Shown here: positions 23,693 to 31,693 of the stretch, piece by piece
Layout: the number at the start of each line of letters is the position of its first letter
Position numbering within the stretch: position 1 is the stretch's first letter
Source: a virus
IMG/VR virus record: IMGVR_UViG_3300013120_000266
Coordinates: 1 to 50,068 of that record
Reading direction: 5' to 3' (one strand)
DNA: 50,068 nucleotides
Position numbers and translations under genes: made by a program
The notes under the pieces: generated by a model
Told to the model about the DNA's origin: nothing
Seen by the model: the letters and a program-made list of their open reading frames with translations, nothing else
Databases searched by the model: none

Positions 23693-26600
23693 ATGATGGA
23701 CGATTTCCCGCCACGCAATGTTGGTGTCAGCGAACGCGTTATCAATTTAGCTGACCTTAATAAGTACCCTGCTACAGTTGTCAACGAGCAGACCAAGGAT
23801 CCAGCGCACGGGGTCGACGGCGCCCCGCCGAATTTCGCTAGACCAATGGTTCCGCACATCCATACGGTGCAGGGTCGCGTTGGGACTATCTCTCGCGTCT
23901 ATCGTCCCTCTGACGAAGCCCTCCGTCACTCGTATCACAACGCTCGTTATATGCGCAACGAGTGCGGCATCATGGAATGCCTCGAAGGTCGGCAACGCGG
24001 GTCGATTTTACTGAAGTGGCATCTTGAGCCAGAAGACGAAAAGTCAACCGACCAGCAAGCCCTGGTACAACAGCTAACTGACATCATTGACCGCATCCCG
24101 GACTTCACGGAGTATCGCAGAAATCTCCTCGAGGCCCTGTGGTTTGGAAAATATGCAACCGCACATAATTGGGGCTGGGACTGGGTGAAGGGCCGCCGGC
24201 GGAAAGTCATTAAGACGTGGGAACCGCGACATGGCGATAAGATCGTTTTCCGTTACGACGATGGCCGTCACAATTACGACCCGCGTCAGATCGGCATCCG
24301 GATTGGTGCCGATTATCAATGGGACGTGCACCACAAAAACTTTCTCGGTGAACCGCACAAAAAGGTCGAGGCTACCGACCAAGGTCTTGCGTATTTCCTC
24401 AATCAGTGGGAGCGAGACTTCCTCATTGCCATACATAAACACATCATAGAAGACGGTGCCTATGAAGACCCGGAACAGGCTGGTAGCATTCATGGCATCG
24501 GCATCAGGTCGCGCATTTATTGGACGTGGTATCAAATGTCTGAGTGCACGGCATGGCTGATGGAATATCTCGAACGCACAAGTTTTGGCGTTGAGCTGTG
24601 GCCGTACAAAGCTGGCAACCCGACCAGCGAACAGAAGACGCGCGAAGCCGCGCAAAAGCGAATCGGCGGCGGCCGGTCGATCGTCTTGGTGCCCATTCAG
24701 GAAGGTGAGGATCCGGCGTTGTGGCAAGTTCAGCACTTGGAACCTGGTCTGGCTGGTGCGGATGCCGTGAAAGACGTCATACAATCGTTCTTCCTGCAAA
24801 GAATCAAGCGATACATACTCGGGCAAACCCTCACGAGCGAAGCAGAGGCTACTGGGCTCGGCTCTGGTGTTGCGGACGCTCACCTCGCGACTTACATGGA
24901 TATCGTGCGATACGACGCCCGTAAACTCGAAGAAACCCTCACGACGGACCTGGTACGACCTTTGCAGCTGCAAAACTTCCCAGCATCGCACAGTATTCGG
25001 ATCAAGTTCAAAATCGACACGGAAGCTGACAACGCGTCCGAAATGCTCGAAGCTTACGAGCGAGCGTGGGCGATGGGGTTGCGGATCAAGGCTGATGACG
25101 TGGCGAGTATGATTGGCGCCGCGAAGCCCGATACCGACGACGAGACACTTCGTAACCCGCGGCTCGAACAGGCCGAACAACAGCAGGCAATGCTGGAACA
25201 GCAGCAAGCGATGGGTCTGGGGGCCGGTCCGGGGCAACCGGGGCAACCAGGACAACCCGGCCAGCCAAACGGCTTGCCCACGCAGGTCCCCGGCTGGACT
25301 CCACCCAGCAGTGACAATGAAGACGTGGAAGAATTTGATGATCCAGAAGGCCCGGATGGAGGAAAGAATGTCAATCTGATCCCTGAGTTTCGTCCTGGCG
25401 GGCCGTTTGATGATGAGGAAGAGCGGCACGCCAAACAGTGGGACGAGAGTAAACACCCGCGTGCTGCAGACGGGAAATTCGGACACGGCGAAGGCGCCAT
25501 TGCTCCCGGTGTAGCAGAAAAGTTGGCTCTCGCAGAGGCAAATGAGGAGGGCGTGCAGTACGCCCAGCTTGGCTTCAACTTCAAAGAGGAAGACCATCCA
25601 CGCGACGCTTCCGGGAAATTCACTGAAGGTGCCGGAGAGAAGAAAAAGCCCGCGGCCGCCGAAGCCGACAAGCCCTTCGAACTGAAGAATAAAGCCCCCT
25701 GGAAGAAAGCCGAATTTACGCCAGAGAAAAAGAAACAGGGGCAGCTCCTGGCCGGGTTGGACCTGTCGCCTGGACAGACTGATTTTCTGGAGGAACGGCC
25801 CGAGTTGGCCGCGGAGACGCATCCAAACCCCAAGCCTGAGCTTGCGGCAGAGACACACCCAGAGAGCAGCGGGGACGCGTCAGCTAAAGACTGGGCTGAC
25901 AAGATCATGCCGGCGGGCAAGTTCATTGACGAAGATGGTAACGAGCGAGGCGGAGACTGGTTTTGGGACGTGGTTGGCGAGATGTCCGACGAACAGCTCC
26001 AGGAAGCCCTAGAGCACGTTCGCGAGAACGGTACGCCACAACAGCAGAGGTGGCTTGTTCCGCCAATCAAGAGTGAGCTCGGCAAGCGAGCCAAGGGTGA
26101 GCCAAAGGAACCGCCGGCCGCCGCCGCGAAGCAAGCAAAAGCCGTGAAGGAACCGTGGGAGATGACTGGATATGAGTATGCAACTCAGCATTCTGGGAGA
26201 ATGAGGGAGTTGCGGGAAGCAAAACCGAGACCGATCGATAAATTATACGGAAAGAATGGCCCCACGCCCGAACAGGCAGCCGAACACAAGCAATTGATGA
26301 AAAGATGGAATCGTGCTTATCGTGCTGCATCTAAGGCGCATAAGGCATACCTGGAAGATCAAGGGAAACATCAGCGACTTGTTAAACAGGCCATCGACGA
26401 CGGCAAACCTGTCCCGGCTAAGGTTCTCGAAGGCTACCCAAGCCTCGCTTCTGATAAGGAACGAGAACGCCATACCATGCAAAACGACCAGTCTCTCGGC
26501 GCACTCTTCCGCGAGTGCTATCGCAATATGTCCTCTCCTGGCCAGCAGTCAATCATGGGAAAGGGCGGAACCGGAAGCCGATCAGCCAAGACTCAACAGG

Positions 26601-29164
26601 GACTGAAGTGGATCACGATCGGAGGTTCTCCGGGCGAAGGCGGCGAGCACGAGGGCGGCACACCGGTCAAAATAGACGAGAAGGGCCGAATACATGGCGG
26701 GTCCGAGGCATTGACCGGAGAGACGTTGGGGAAGATTGACAAGGACAAGGTTGGCGACAAGGGTGGCGGGAAGGCTGGCGGCGGGAAGCCAGAGAAGGTG
26801 TCGGAGGGTGGCGGCCCTGCAATGAAAGACATAGCTCCTGGGCACGAAAAGAAGATCCAAGATGCCTTGGCCGCCATCGCTGAGCATGACCCGCAATTAC
26901 TGGCCGGCCTCAAGCAGATTCAGGGCGGTACGCTGCCTCCAGGATTGAAGGCCAATGCGGTCGCAAGTACATCGTCTGGTACGATTTGGCTGCCTGACGG
27001 AAAAGCACCAGAAGAGCATTCAACTCTGGTTCACGAGCTAACGCATTTAAGGCAAGCAGCGGAAGGCAAAATTCCAGAAGGCGGTCGAGATGTAATGGAG
27101 CCAGACGCTTACAATCAACTCGAAATGGAGGCACGCCGCGCAGCCGCAAAGTACCAAGAACACGTTGATGAGAAACGGATCATGGACTATCTGAGTAAGT
27201 CTCAGGGAAAAGTCGGCCTGCGCGACCTTCGTACCGCCCTGGGCCATCCAAAGGTCGATCCTCAGGACCCGCTGTCAAACCAGATTCATAAAGCACTGGC
27301 CGGACTGCGGGACGCCGGTCGGGTTCAGGCTCACGAACCGGAACGCGGGGAGCCTAGCTTTTCGGCGAAGCCGGCTCAGCGGGCGGCCGCGGAAGGCAGT
27401 GAGGAGTCGGCTCCCTCCGCTTCTCCGCCATCGACTCCCACTGAGGCCTCCGTGAAAGCCCAGCCAACCCTAAAGGAACCCACAGCCGTATCGATACAGG
27501 GACACGATATGGACGTAGGCCAGTCCCGGGGAATGTGGTTTTTCCGGAGGTCATCTGCAGCTGGTTGGGTTGGGGCCAGTCCTGGCCTGTCTGCAGCCAT
27601 TGAGCAACAGCTCGGAGGCGGACAGGAAGAGCCTACAGAAACCCCTAAGGAGCGCGGTCGCGCGTCAGCAAAACAGTCACTAGACGAGGCTGTAGCCAGT
27701 GCTGTGGGTGACTCGCCGGAAGATCAGGCCGGATTCAGGACCGTCGTCGATGAGGTATGGAAACGGCGAAACAGAGAGGCGGCGGCCGAAAATAGCTCAC
27801 TCAGGAACTTGCTTGGCAATTTCGGATACGATGGCGCCAGACAGGGAGCACTAATACGGACCATACAAAAGACAGAGGACCCAGACCAGCTGACAAAAGG
27901 CAAGTCTGGGCTGAGGAAGCAGTGGGATCAAATCGTGGAATACGCGATTGCACACCACCCAGATCTCTTGGAATGGGGTGGTGGCGAGTTTATCGGGAAA
28001 GACGATGCCGAATACGCACTATTCAACCGCCTAAAAAAGGGGCTGGTGAAGGCCCCGCCGCGACATGACCCGGAAGTAATCCAGGAGGCCCTGGACTACA
28101 CGGAGACGGCGTCCGGCGGCGAGTTCGGAGAAGGTGAGGGCGATCTAAGTGGCCCGTGGGATGAATCACTGGCCGCACAGTCTGAGTCGTTTTCGGCTGG
28201 GATGTGGGAGCGAGCTGTAATTTACGCGAGGCGAGGCAATGCTGAGCAATATAAACAATTGACGACATTTGTGGAAAGCGAACACCCGCGAAATGCAGAT
28301 GGGGAATTTACAGATAAGGCCCGTGGACCTACAATGAAAACAGTGATTCGCAGTGGCAAATCATTTGTCATGGGTGACGGATCGCCGCTTCCTACGTACA
28401 TTCCGCGAATCCCTCCAGCATGGACAAAAGTATCGGTTGCAACCTCGCCGGATGCCCCTCTCTTGGTGACTGGGATTGATGCGAAAGGGCGAAAACAAAG
28501 CATCTATTCTACCTCTCATGCCATGCGGGCTGCTGCAGCGAAATTTGCGAAGATATCAGAATTGGTTGCGAAACGCAATGAAGTTATAAATGAAATGCGA
28601 GAAGCTACGTCTCGCGGGAATACGGAGGCAGAGGTCGCCCTGCTGATCAACGAAACGGGCTTGCGCCCTGGCTCTGGGCGGGACACAAAGGCTGAGAAAC
28701 AGGCATATGGTGCGACAACGCTTCTGGGGCGTCATGTTGTCGTGACCGATAGTGGCGTAAGACTGGTTTTTACAGGCAAGAAGGGCGTGGCTATTGACGT
28801 GGCAGTCACCAATCCTGCTATTTCGTCCATGTTGGCCAAACGCAAGCTGACAGTTGGCGAGCATGGCAGGCTGTTTGACACCAATGATCAGAAATTGCGG
28901 GCGTATGTGGCCACTCTTGATGGTGGAAAATTCAAGCCCAAAGACTTCCGTACTCTTGTCGGAACGACTCTTGCATCAGATTCAGTGCGGGAGAGGGTGC
29001 CAGCCAAAAATGATAAAGAATACAAGAAGCAAGTGCGTGAAATCGCACAGCACGTAGCGGCAAAGCTGGGCAATACACCGACCGTGGCGCTGCAGTCGTA
29101 TATTGATCCGACGGTTTTTAGTCGATTGCGGCCAATTTCACATGAGGAATCAGGTAATGAATGA
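23693..29164 (+). CDS. Portal polyprotein: DUF935 portal + zincin motif + topoisomerase IB
   Basis: ATG 23693 (or 23696) follows GGAG; the product is about 1823 aa. Residues 1-480 are a Mu gp29/DUF935 portal (YILGQTLTSEAEATGLGSG). A Gln/Pro/Gly linker follows. HPRxADGxF-type motifs occur at about 588, 635 and 1531. The middle is low-complexity, with a metallopeptidase HELTH motif at about 1114-1118 in TLVHELTHLRQ. From about 1540 to the end is a bacterial-type topoisomerase IB: IPRIPPAWTKV, ARG-GRKQ-like KGRKQ, ETGLRPGS, then catalytic candidates Arg1658, Lys1696/1697, Arg1753 (KDFRT), Asn1794 (LGNTP) and Tyr1803 (SYIDP). A portal of about 500 aa is usual; this is over three times longer. The topoisomerase part lies inside a segment bounded by a 32-bp direct repeat, which suggests later acquisition. 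It may be processed during assembly. Confidence 0.85.
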   Translation: MMDDFPPRNVGVSERVINLADLNKYPATVVNEQTKDPAHGVDGAPPNFARPMVPHIHTVQGRVGTISRVYRPSDEALRHSYHNARYMRNECGIMECLEGRQRGSILLKWHLEPEDEKSTDQQALVQQLTDIIDRIPDFTEYRRNLLEALWFGKYATAHNWGWDWVKGRRRKVIKTWEPRHGDKIVFRYDDGRHNYDPRQIGIRIGADYQWDVHHKNFLGEPHKKVEATDQGLAYFLNQWERDFLIAIHKHIIEDGAYEDPEQAGSIHGIGIRSRIYWTWYQMSECTAWLMEYLERTSFGVELWPYKAGNPTSEQKTREAAQKRIGGGRSIVLVPIQEGEDPALWQVQHLEPGLAGADAVKDVIQSFFLQRIKRYILGQTLTSEAEATGLGSGVADAHLATYMDIVRYDARKLEETLTTDLVRPLQLQNFPASHSIRIKFKIDTEADNASEMLEAYERAWAMGLRIKADDVASMIGAAKPDTDDETLRNPRLEQAEQQQAMLEQQQAMGLGAGPGQPGQPGQPGQPNGLPTQVPGWTPPSSDNEDVEEFDDPEGPDGGKNVNLIPEFRPGGPFDDEEERHAKQWDESKHPRAADGKFGHGEGAIAPGVAEKLALAEANEEGVQYAQLGFNFKEEDHPRDASGKFTEGAGEKKKPAAAEADKPFELKNKAPWKKAEFTPEKKKQGQLLAGLDLSPGQTDFLEERPELAAETHPNPKPELAAETHPESSGDASAKDWADKIMPAGKFIDEDGNERGGDWFWDVVGEMSDEQLQEALEHVRENGTPQQQRWLVPPIKSELGKRAKGEPKEPPAAAAKQAKAVKEPWEMTGYEYATQHSGRMRELREAKPRPIDKLYGKNGPTPEQAAEHKQLMKRWNRAYRAASKAHKAYLEDQGKHQRLVKQAIDDGKPVPAKVLEGYPSLASDKERERHTMQNDQSLGALFRECYRNMSSPGQQSIMGKGGTGSRSAKTQQGLKWITIGGSPGEGGEHEGGTPVKIDEKGRIHGGSEALTGETLGKIDKDKVGDKGGGKAGGGKPEKVSEGGGPAMKDIAPGHEKKIQDALAAIAEHDPQLLAGLKQIQGGTLPPGLKANAVASTSSGTIWLPDGKAPEEHSTLVHELTHLRQAAEGKIPEGGRDVMEPDAYNQLEMEARRAAAKYQEHVDEKRIMDYLSKSQGKVGLRDLRTALGHPKVDPQDPLSNQIHKALAGLRDAGRVQAHEPERGEPSFSAKPAQRAAAEGSEESAPSASPPSTPTEASVKAQPTLKEPTAVSIQGHDMDVGQSRGMWFFRRSSAAGWVGASPGLSAAIEQQLGGGQEEPTETPKERGRASAKQSLDEAVASAVGDSPEDQAGFRTVVDEVWKRRNREAAAENSSLRNLLGNFGYDGARQGALIRTIQKTEDPDQLTKGKSGLRKQWDQIVEYAIAHHPDLLEWGGGEFIGKDDAEYALFNRLKKGLVKAPPRHDPEVIQEALDYTETASGGEFGEGEGDLSGPWDESLAAQSESFSAGMWERAVIYARRGNAEQYKQLTTFVESEHPRNADGEFTDKARGPTMKTVIRSGKSFVMGDGSPLPTYIPRIPPAWTKVSVATSPDAPLLVTGIDAKGRKQSIYSTSHAMRAAAAKFAKISELVAKRNEVINEMREATSRGNTEAEVALLINETGLRPGSGRDTKAEKQAYGATTLLGRHVVVTDSGVRLVFTGKKGVAIDVAVTNPAISSMLAKRKLTVGEHGRLFDTNDQKLRAYVATLDGGKFKPKDFRTLVGTTLASDSVRERVPAKNDKEYKKQVREIAQHVAAKLGNTPTVALQSYIDPTVFSRLRPISHEESGNE
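28211..28242 (+). repeat. 32-bp direct repeat, copy 1 (inside portal polyprotein)
   Basis: This is an exact 32-base match to 29354-29385, starting CGAGCTGTAATTTACGCGAG. Here it is coding and is read as RAVIYARRGNA in the polyprotein frame. The two copies are 1143 bp apart, a multiple of three. Confidence 0.95.
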
Positions 29165-29363
29165 TCCGCATAATGCTGGTGCAGACATCTTTTTTGTTGG
29201 CAAAGACGAGATTGATTGGCGAGAAGAAGAAGAAACGGAGGACCCAGATGATTTACAGGTTGAAACGCCAGTAGATGTGACTCTTGTTCTTGGATTTGAT
29301 CCAACAACGTGTGAGGATGTCGGCTGCGGCGGGAAACCCGAAAGTTTGGCGAACGAGCTGTAA
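29157..29363 (+). CDS. Small acidic hypothetical protein (68 aa)
   Basis: The ATG at 29157 overlaps the end of the portal polyprotein by 8 nt, with GAGGAA upstream. The 68-aa product is very acidic (EIDWREEEETEDPDD) with two Cys residues. Its stop codon lies inside copy 2 of the 32-bp repeat, so it appears to belong to the same inserted segment as the topoisomerase domain. Possible roles are DNA mimicry or partner of the topoisomerase; neither is shown. Confidence 0.55.
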   Translation: MNDPHNAGADIFFVGKDEIDWREEEETEDPDDLQVETPVDVTLVLGFDPTTCEDVGCGGKPESLANEL

Positions 29364-29385
29364 TTTACGCGAGGCGAGGCAATGC
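29354..29385 (+). repeat. 32-bp direct repeat, copy 2 (stop, ribosome site and start codon)
   Basis: This copy carries the TAA stop of the 68-aa gene, a GAGGCGAGG Shine-Dalgarno and the ATG of the next methyltransferase. Reading through it in the polyprotein frame gives RAVIYARRGNADTGSAV and a TGA at 29405-29407. That is probably the original portal C-terminus. Confidence 0.95.
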
Positions 29386-30002
29386 CGATACCGGATCCGC
29401 CGTTTGATCGCCAGCAGATACTGGCGATGGGAATGGAAGACTGGCAGGACGGGTGCGTCAAGTACGCGGTAGATGTTGATGCATGTTGGGAAGACAACGT
29501 GCGGCGCGCCGAAATGCTCGGCCTGATGGCCACGCAACAGCATTACGTCCTAGACCTTGGTGCCGGCTTCGGATTCTTTGGGGCGGCTACAGGCCTCAAA
29601 GATCATGTGGTGTTCTCGCTCGATTGCGATCGGCCAATCATTCGCCGCGCGGCAGAGATCATTGGAGGCCGCCGCATCTGGGGCAAAATCGAAGACGCCA
29701 TCTCTGGCAACCTTTGGCCGGACGCGCCAATCTCGCTTGTCACAATGTGGCAGGTCATCTCAGGCGACGTGTGGAACATTGGCTTACTCACGTCTAGCAT
29801 TGCGGCAGTCCTGTTGAGGCTCCCGAATGACGGCCGGTTCGTAATCGGTTGGAACGAAACGCCCGCCGACTGTGACCTGCATCGCAGCACGTCATACGTC
29901 ATGGGGCAGCTGGCCAAAATCTTTGCGGTGGAGAACCATGAAGGCTTGGCCATGAAGACCGGAACTTACAAAATGTCCATCATTCGCAGGCAAAGGAATT
30001 AG
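29382..30002 (+). CDS. SAM-dependent methyltransferase
   Basis: The ATG lies inside repeat copy 2, 3 nt or so after GAGGCGAGG. The 206-aa product has a clear class I motif I (VLDLGAGFGFFGAATG), the acidic loop FSLDCDRP and a later strand GRFVIGWNE. Size and motifs fit a small-molecule, sugar or protein methyltransferase; I see no DNA-methylase DPPY-type motif. It lies between the portal and a beta-helix-like gene, so a role in modifying virion components or their glycans is possible. Confidence 0.65.
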   Translation: MPIPDPPFDRQQILAMGMEDWQDGCVKYAVDVDACWEDNVRRAEMLGLMATQQHYVLDLGAGFGFFGAATGLKDHVVFSLDCDRPIIRRAAEIIGGRRIWGKIEDAISGNLWPDAPISLVTMWQVISGDVWNIGLLTSSIAAVLLRLPNDGRFVIGWNETPADCDLHRSTSYVMGQLAKIFAVENHEGLAMKTGTYKMSIIRRQRN

Positions 30003-30004
30003 AT

Positions 30005-31042
30005 ATGTATCCAGCACACAACACGCAAGTGTCTCTCGCGGGAACGATCGCAAATGCCGTTACGCGTCATGCCCCGGTCGAGATGCGCGGAACGTACATG
30101 TTAGATACAACGTTGCACCTTCAGAAGGGAGACCACCCGCGGCCGCGATGGATCGCGGGACTACACCTGTTTGGCGGCGGCCCAATGTGGGATCACCAGT
30201 GCGGTGCGGATTGGTTTTGCTGGGGCGGCGCCGCACTAAAGTGGCGGGGCAGGAAAGGTGGCACGATGGCGTCAGGCCACACTATCAACTCATTGTTCCA
30301 AGGGATCGCCTACCACGGGGCCAAGGCCGCCGAAATCTGTCATCACATTAAGTTTTCAACTGGATGGGGGACATCACGGAATACGTGGCGGGACTGTGCA
30401 TTCGAAAACGCCGATCTGGCGATCGTCGCAGGAGAGAAAAAGGAAGACGGAAACAATGACACATGTCGCATCGAGAACTGCCGATTCAATCATCTCGACG
30501 CCGCGTTTGAAACTCGTAATTGGCAAAGCTTCGGACATGTCATTTCGGACCCGATCGTGCGCCACACAGCTGCCCTGGTCCGGGTGAAGTACGGCGGCAA
30601 GGTGACCGTCCAGCGGCCAATGATCATGAGTGTTGAGGCCATCTTTGACGTCGAGCGCACGACTGATCAACTGAATCAGTTCACTCTGGACGGGTTTGGC
30701 GTTGACGGTGACGGAGATCCTCCCACACTGATGTGGGCCCATAATCTGCCCGGCTATCCTCCAGTGTTCTTCGTCGCGAGGGACGGCCACACGACGAAGC
30801 CTAACGACGTCAATCCAGTGATCCGTGCGGATAGCGATGTGATTGCCAGTCTGTCAAACATTCGCCGTCTAGGGTGCTTGTGCGACGGTCCGGCCAGGGC
30901 ACGCATTCGAATCGAGAATTGCGTGATCGCGGACAATTGCGTGCCCGGCTATCCCGCCGGCCTCGCCAACGGCCAGCTCTTGTACGACAACGGAGACTGG
31001 TCGGGTGAGCTGTCCTACGTTGAGGCCGGCACTCACCTATAA
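30005..31042 (+). CDS. Pectate-lyase-like beta-helix protein, tailspike candidate
   Basis: An AAAGGAA site precedes the ATG. The 345-aa protein has repeated short strands with conserved Asn/Asp/Gly turns (TWRDCAFENADLAIVAG, CRIENCRFNHLDAAF, ARIRIENCVIADN) typical of right-handed parallel beta-helices. Trp/Gly-rich segments (GGGPMWDHQCGADW) are near the N-terminus. Phage beta-helix proteins are frequently depolymerases or receptor-binding spikes; no catalytic residues can be assigned. It is the last gene before a 310-bp intergenic gap. Confidence 0.6.
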   Translation: MYPAHNTQVSLAGTIANAVTRHAPVEMRGTYMLDTTLHLQKGDHPRPRWIAGLHLFGGGPMWDHQCGADWFCWGGAALKWRGRKGGTMASGHTINSLFQGIAYHGAKAAEICHHIKFSTGWGTSRNTWRDCAFENADLAIVAGEKKEDGNNDTCRIENCRFNHLDAAFETRNWQSFGHVISDPIVRHTAALVRVKYGGKVTVQRPMIMSVEAIFDVERTTDQLNQFTLDGFGVDGDGDPPTLMWAHNLPGYPPVFFVARDGHTTKPNDVNPVIRADSDVIASLSNIRRLGCLCDGPARARIRIENCVIADNCVPGYPAGLANGQLLYDNGDWSGELSYVEAGTHL

Positions 31043-31113
31043 ACTACGGCCGCCCGCTACAGGTCGATCGTTTCGCCGCGGTGGCGCACTAACCGTGACA
31101 TGCCATTCGACAC

Positions 31114-31144
31114 TGAAATCTCGGTGTCAATCTTCGAGATTTCA
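31114..31144. repeat. 10-bp inverted repeat (hairpin or operator)
   Basis: TGAAATCTCG (31114-31123) pairs with CGAGATTTCA (31135-31144) around an 11-nt loop. No U-tract follows, so an operator or RNA element fits better than a terminator. Confidence 0.6.
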
Positions 31145-31161
31145 ATGTAAGTGGAAGATTT

Positions 31162-31180
31162 TCCGGTAGACTGTACCGGA
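31162..31180. repeat. 7-bp inverted repeat
   Basis: TCCGGTA (31162-31168) and TACCGGA (31174-31180) pair perfectly around a 5-nt loop. It lies 18 bp after the first inverted repeat. Confidence 0.5.
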
Positions 31181-31241
31181 TAGAGGCTGAGGAAACGCCA
31201 GGGCTCGGCACCCCTTACTGCGACCCGTTGACCATTAACCC

Positions 31242-31269
31242 TTGACTCGCCCGGTTTCTATGCTAATCT
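31242..31269 (+). promoter_or_regulatory. Candidate promoter upstream of the 77-aa gene
   Basis: TTGACT (31242-31247) is followed after 16 bp by TAATCT (31264-31269), with an extended -10 TG at 31261-31262. The -35 is good and the -10 is mediocre. It lies in the only sizeable gap before the head genes, 90 bp upstream of the next start. Confidence 0.4.
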
Positions 31270-31356
31270 TGCACATTGACTGGGCGTTTTTTGTACGGTC
31301 TGGCGAGAGGCACCTTTTCACCGACAACCAGCGTGGACAGCGTGGAGGGTGCCCAG

Positions 31357-31590
31357 ATGGCCAGAAAGAGCCGTAACAAGAGGCGCCACACCATTGAAGG
31401 CGACGATGCTGACCTCCATAATGCCCTGGCTATCGACCGGGCTTGTGCGCAGCTAAGGAATCTGGCTATCGATCAGATCCCTGCGGGCTCTGGACACGGT
31501 TGGGTCAGCTGTAAGATTCGCTACAGTAAGCACAGGATCACGTACAGCGATCTTGACACACATGAGGCCATCCAGGCTGATAAAAACTAG
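31357..31590 (+). CDS. Small basic hypothetical protein (77 aa)
   Basis: The ATG at 31357 has GGAGGG 8 nt upstream. The product starts with a basic stretch (MARKSRNKRRHTIEGDD) and then forms a helix and beta hairpin (WVSCKIRYSKHRITYSD). No family is recognised; nucleic-acid binding is plausible. It lies alone between a candidate promoter and a strong terminator, so it may be transcribed as a separate short message. Confidence 0.6.
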   Translation: MARKSRNKRRHTIEGDDADLHNALAIDRACAQLRNLAIDQIPAGSGHGWVSCKIRYSKHRITYSDLDTHEAIQADKN

Positions 31591-31634
31591 AACGCGATAG
31601 CCGCGTCACCCACAACCCGAAAGGCCAAGCGAAG

Positions 31635-31687
31635 GGCCATTTCCTCTAGACCCGCAACCGCGGGTCTAGAGAAAATGGCCTTTTTTT
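31635..31687 (+). terminator. Strong intrinsic terminator
   Basis: The stem has 12 perfect pairs (CTCTAGACCCGC at 31644-31655 with GCGGGTCTAGAG at 31660-31671), then one mismatch and 8 more pairs (GGCCATTT with AAATGGCC). It is capped by a 4-nt loop and followed by seven T residues (31681-31687). The ATG of the next gene is only 7 nt beyond the T-tract. Confidence 0.9.
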
Positions 31688-31693
31688 ATTGTC

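Larger units (their letters stand above)
31043..31356. other. Structured intergenic region without a gene
   Basis: No convincing coding frame is present. The stretch contains two perfect inverted repeats (31114-31144 and 31162-31180), a candidate promoter near its end and the ribosome site of the next gene. It separates the portal/spike genes from the head operon, so it may carry an operator or a small structured RNA. Confidence 0.6.

Noticed and set aside
24074-25858. 594-codon minus-strand open frame inside the portal gene
   Set aside because: It lies antisense to the clearly coding DUF935 region, and its translation is rich in Arg, Phe, Leu and Ser without motifs. This is a codon-bias shadow.
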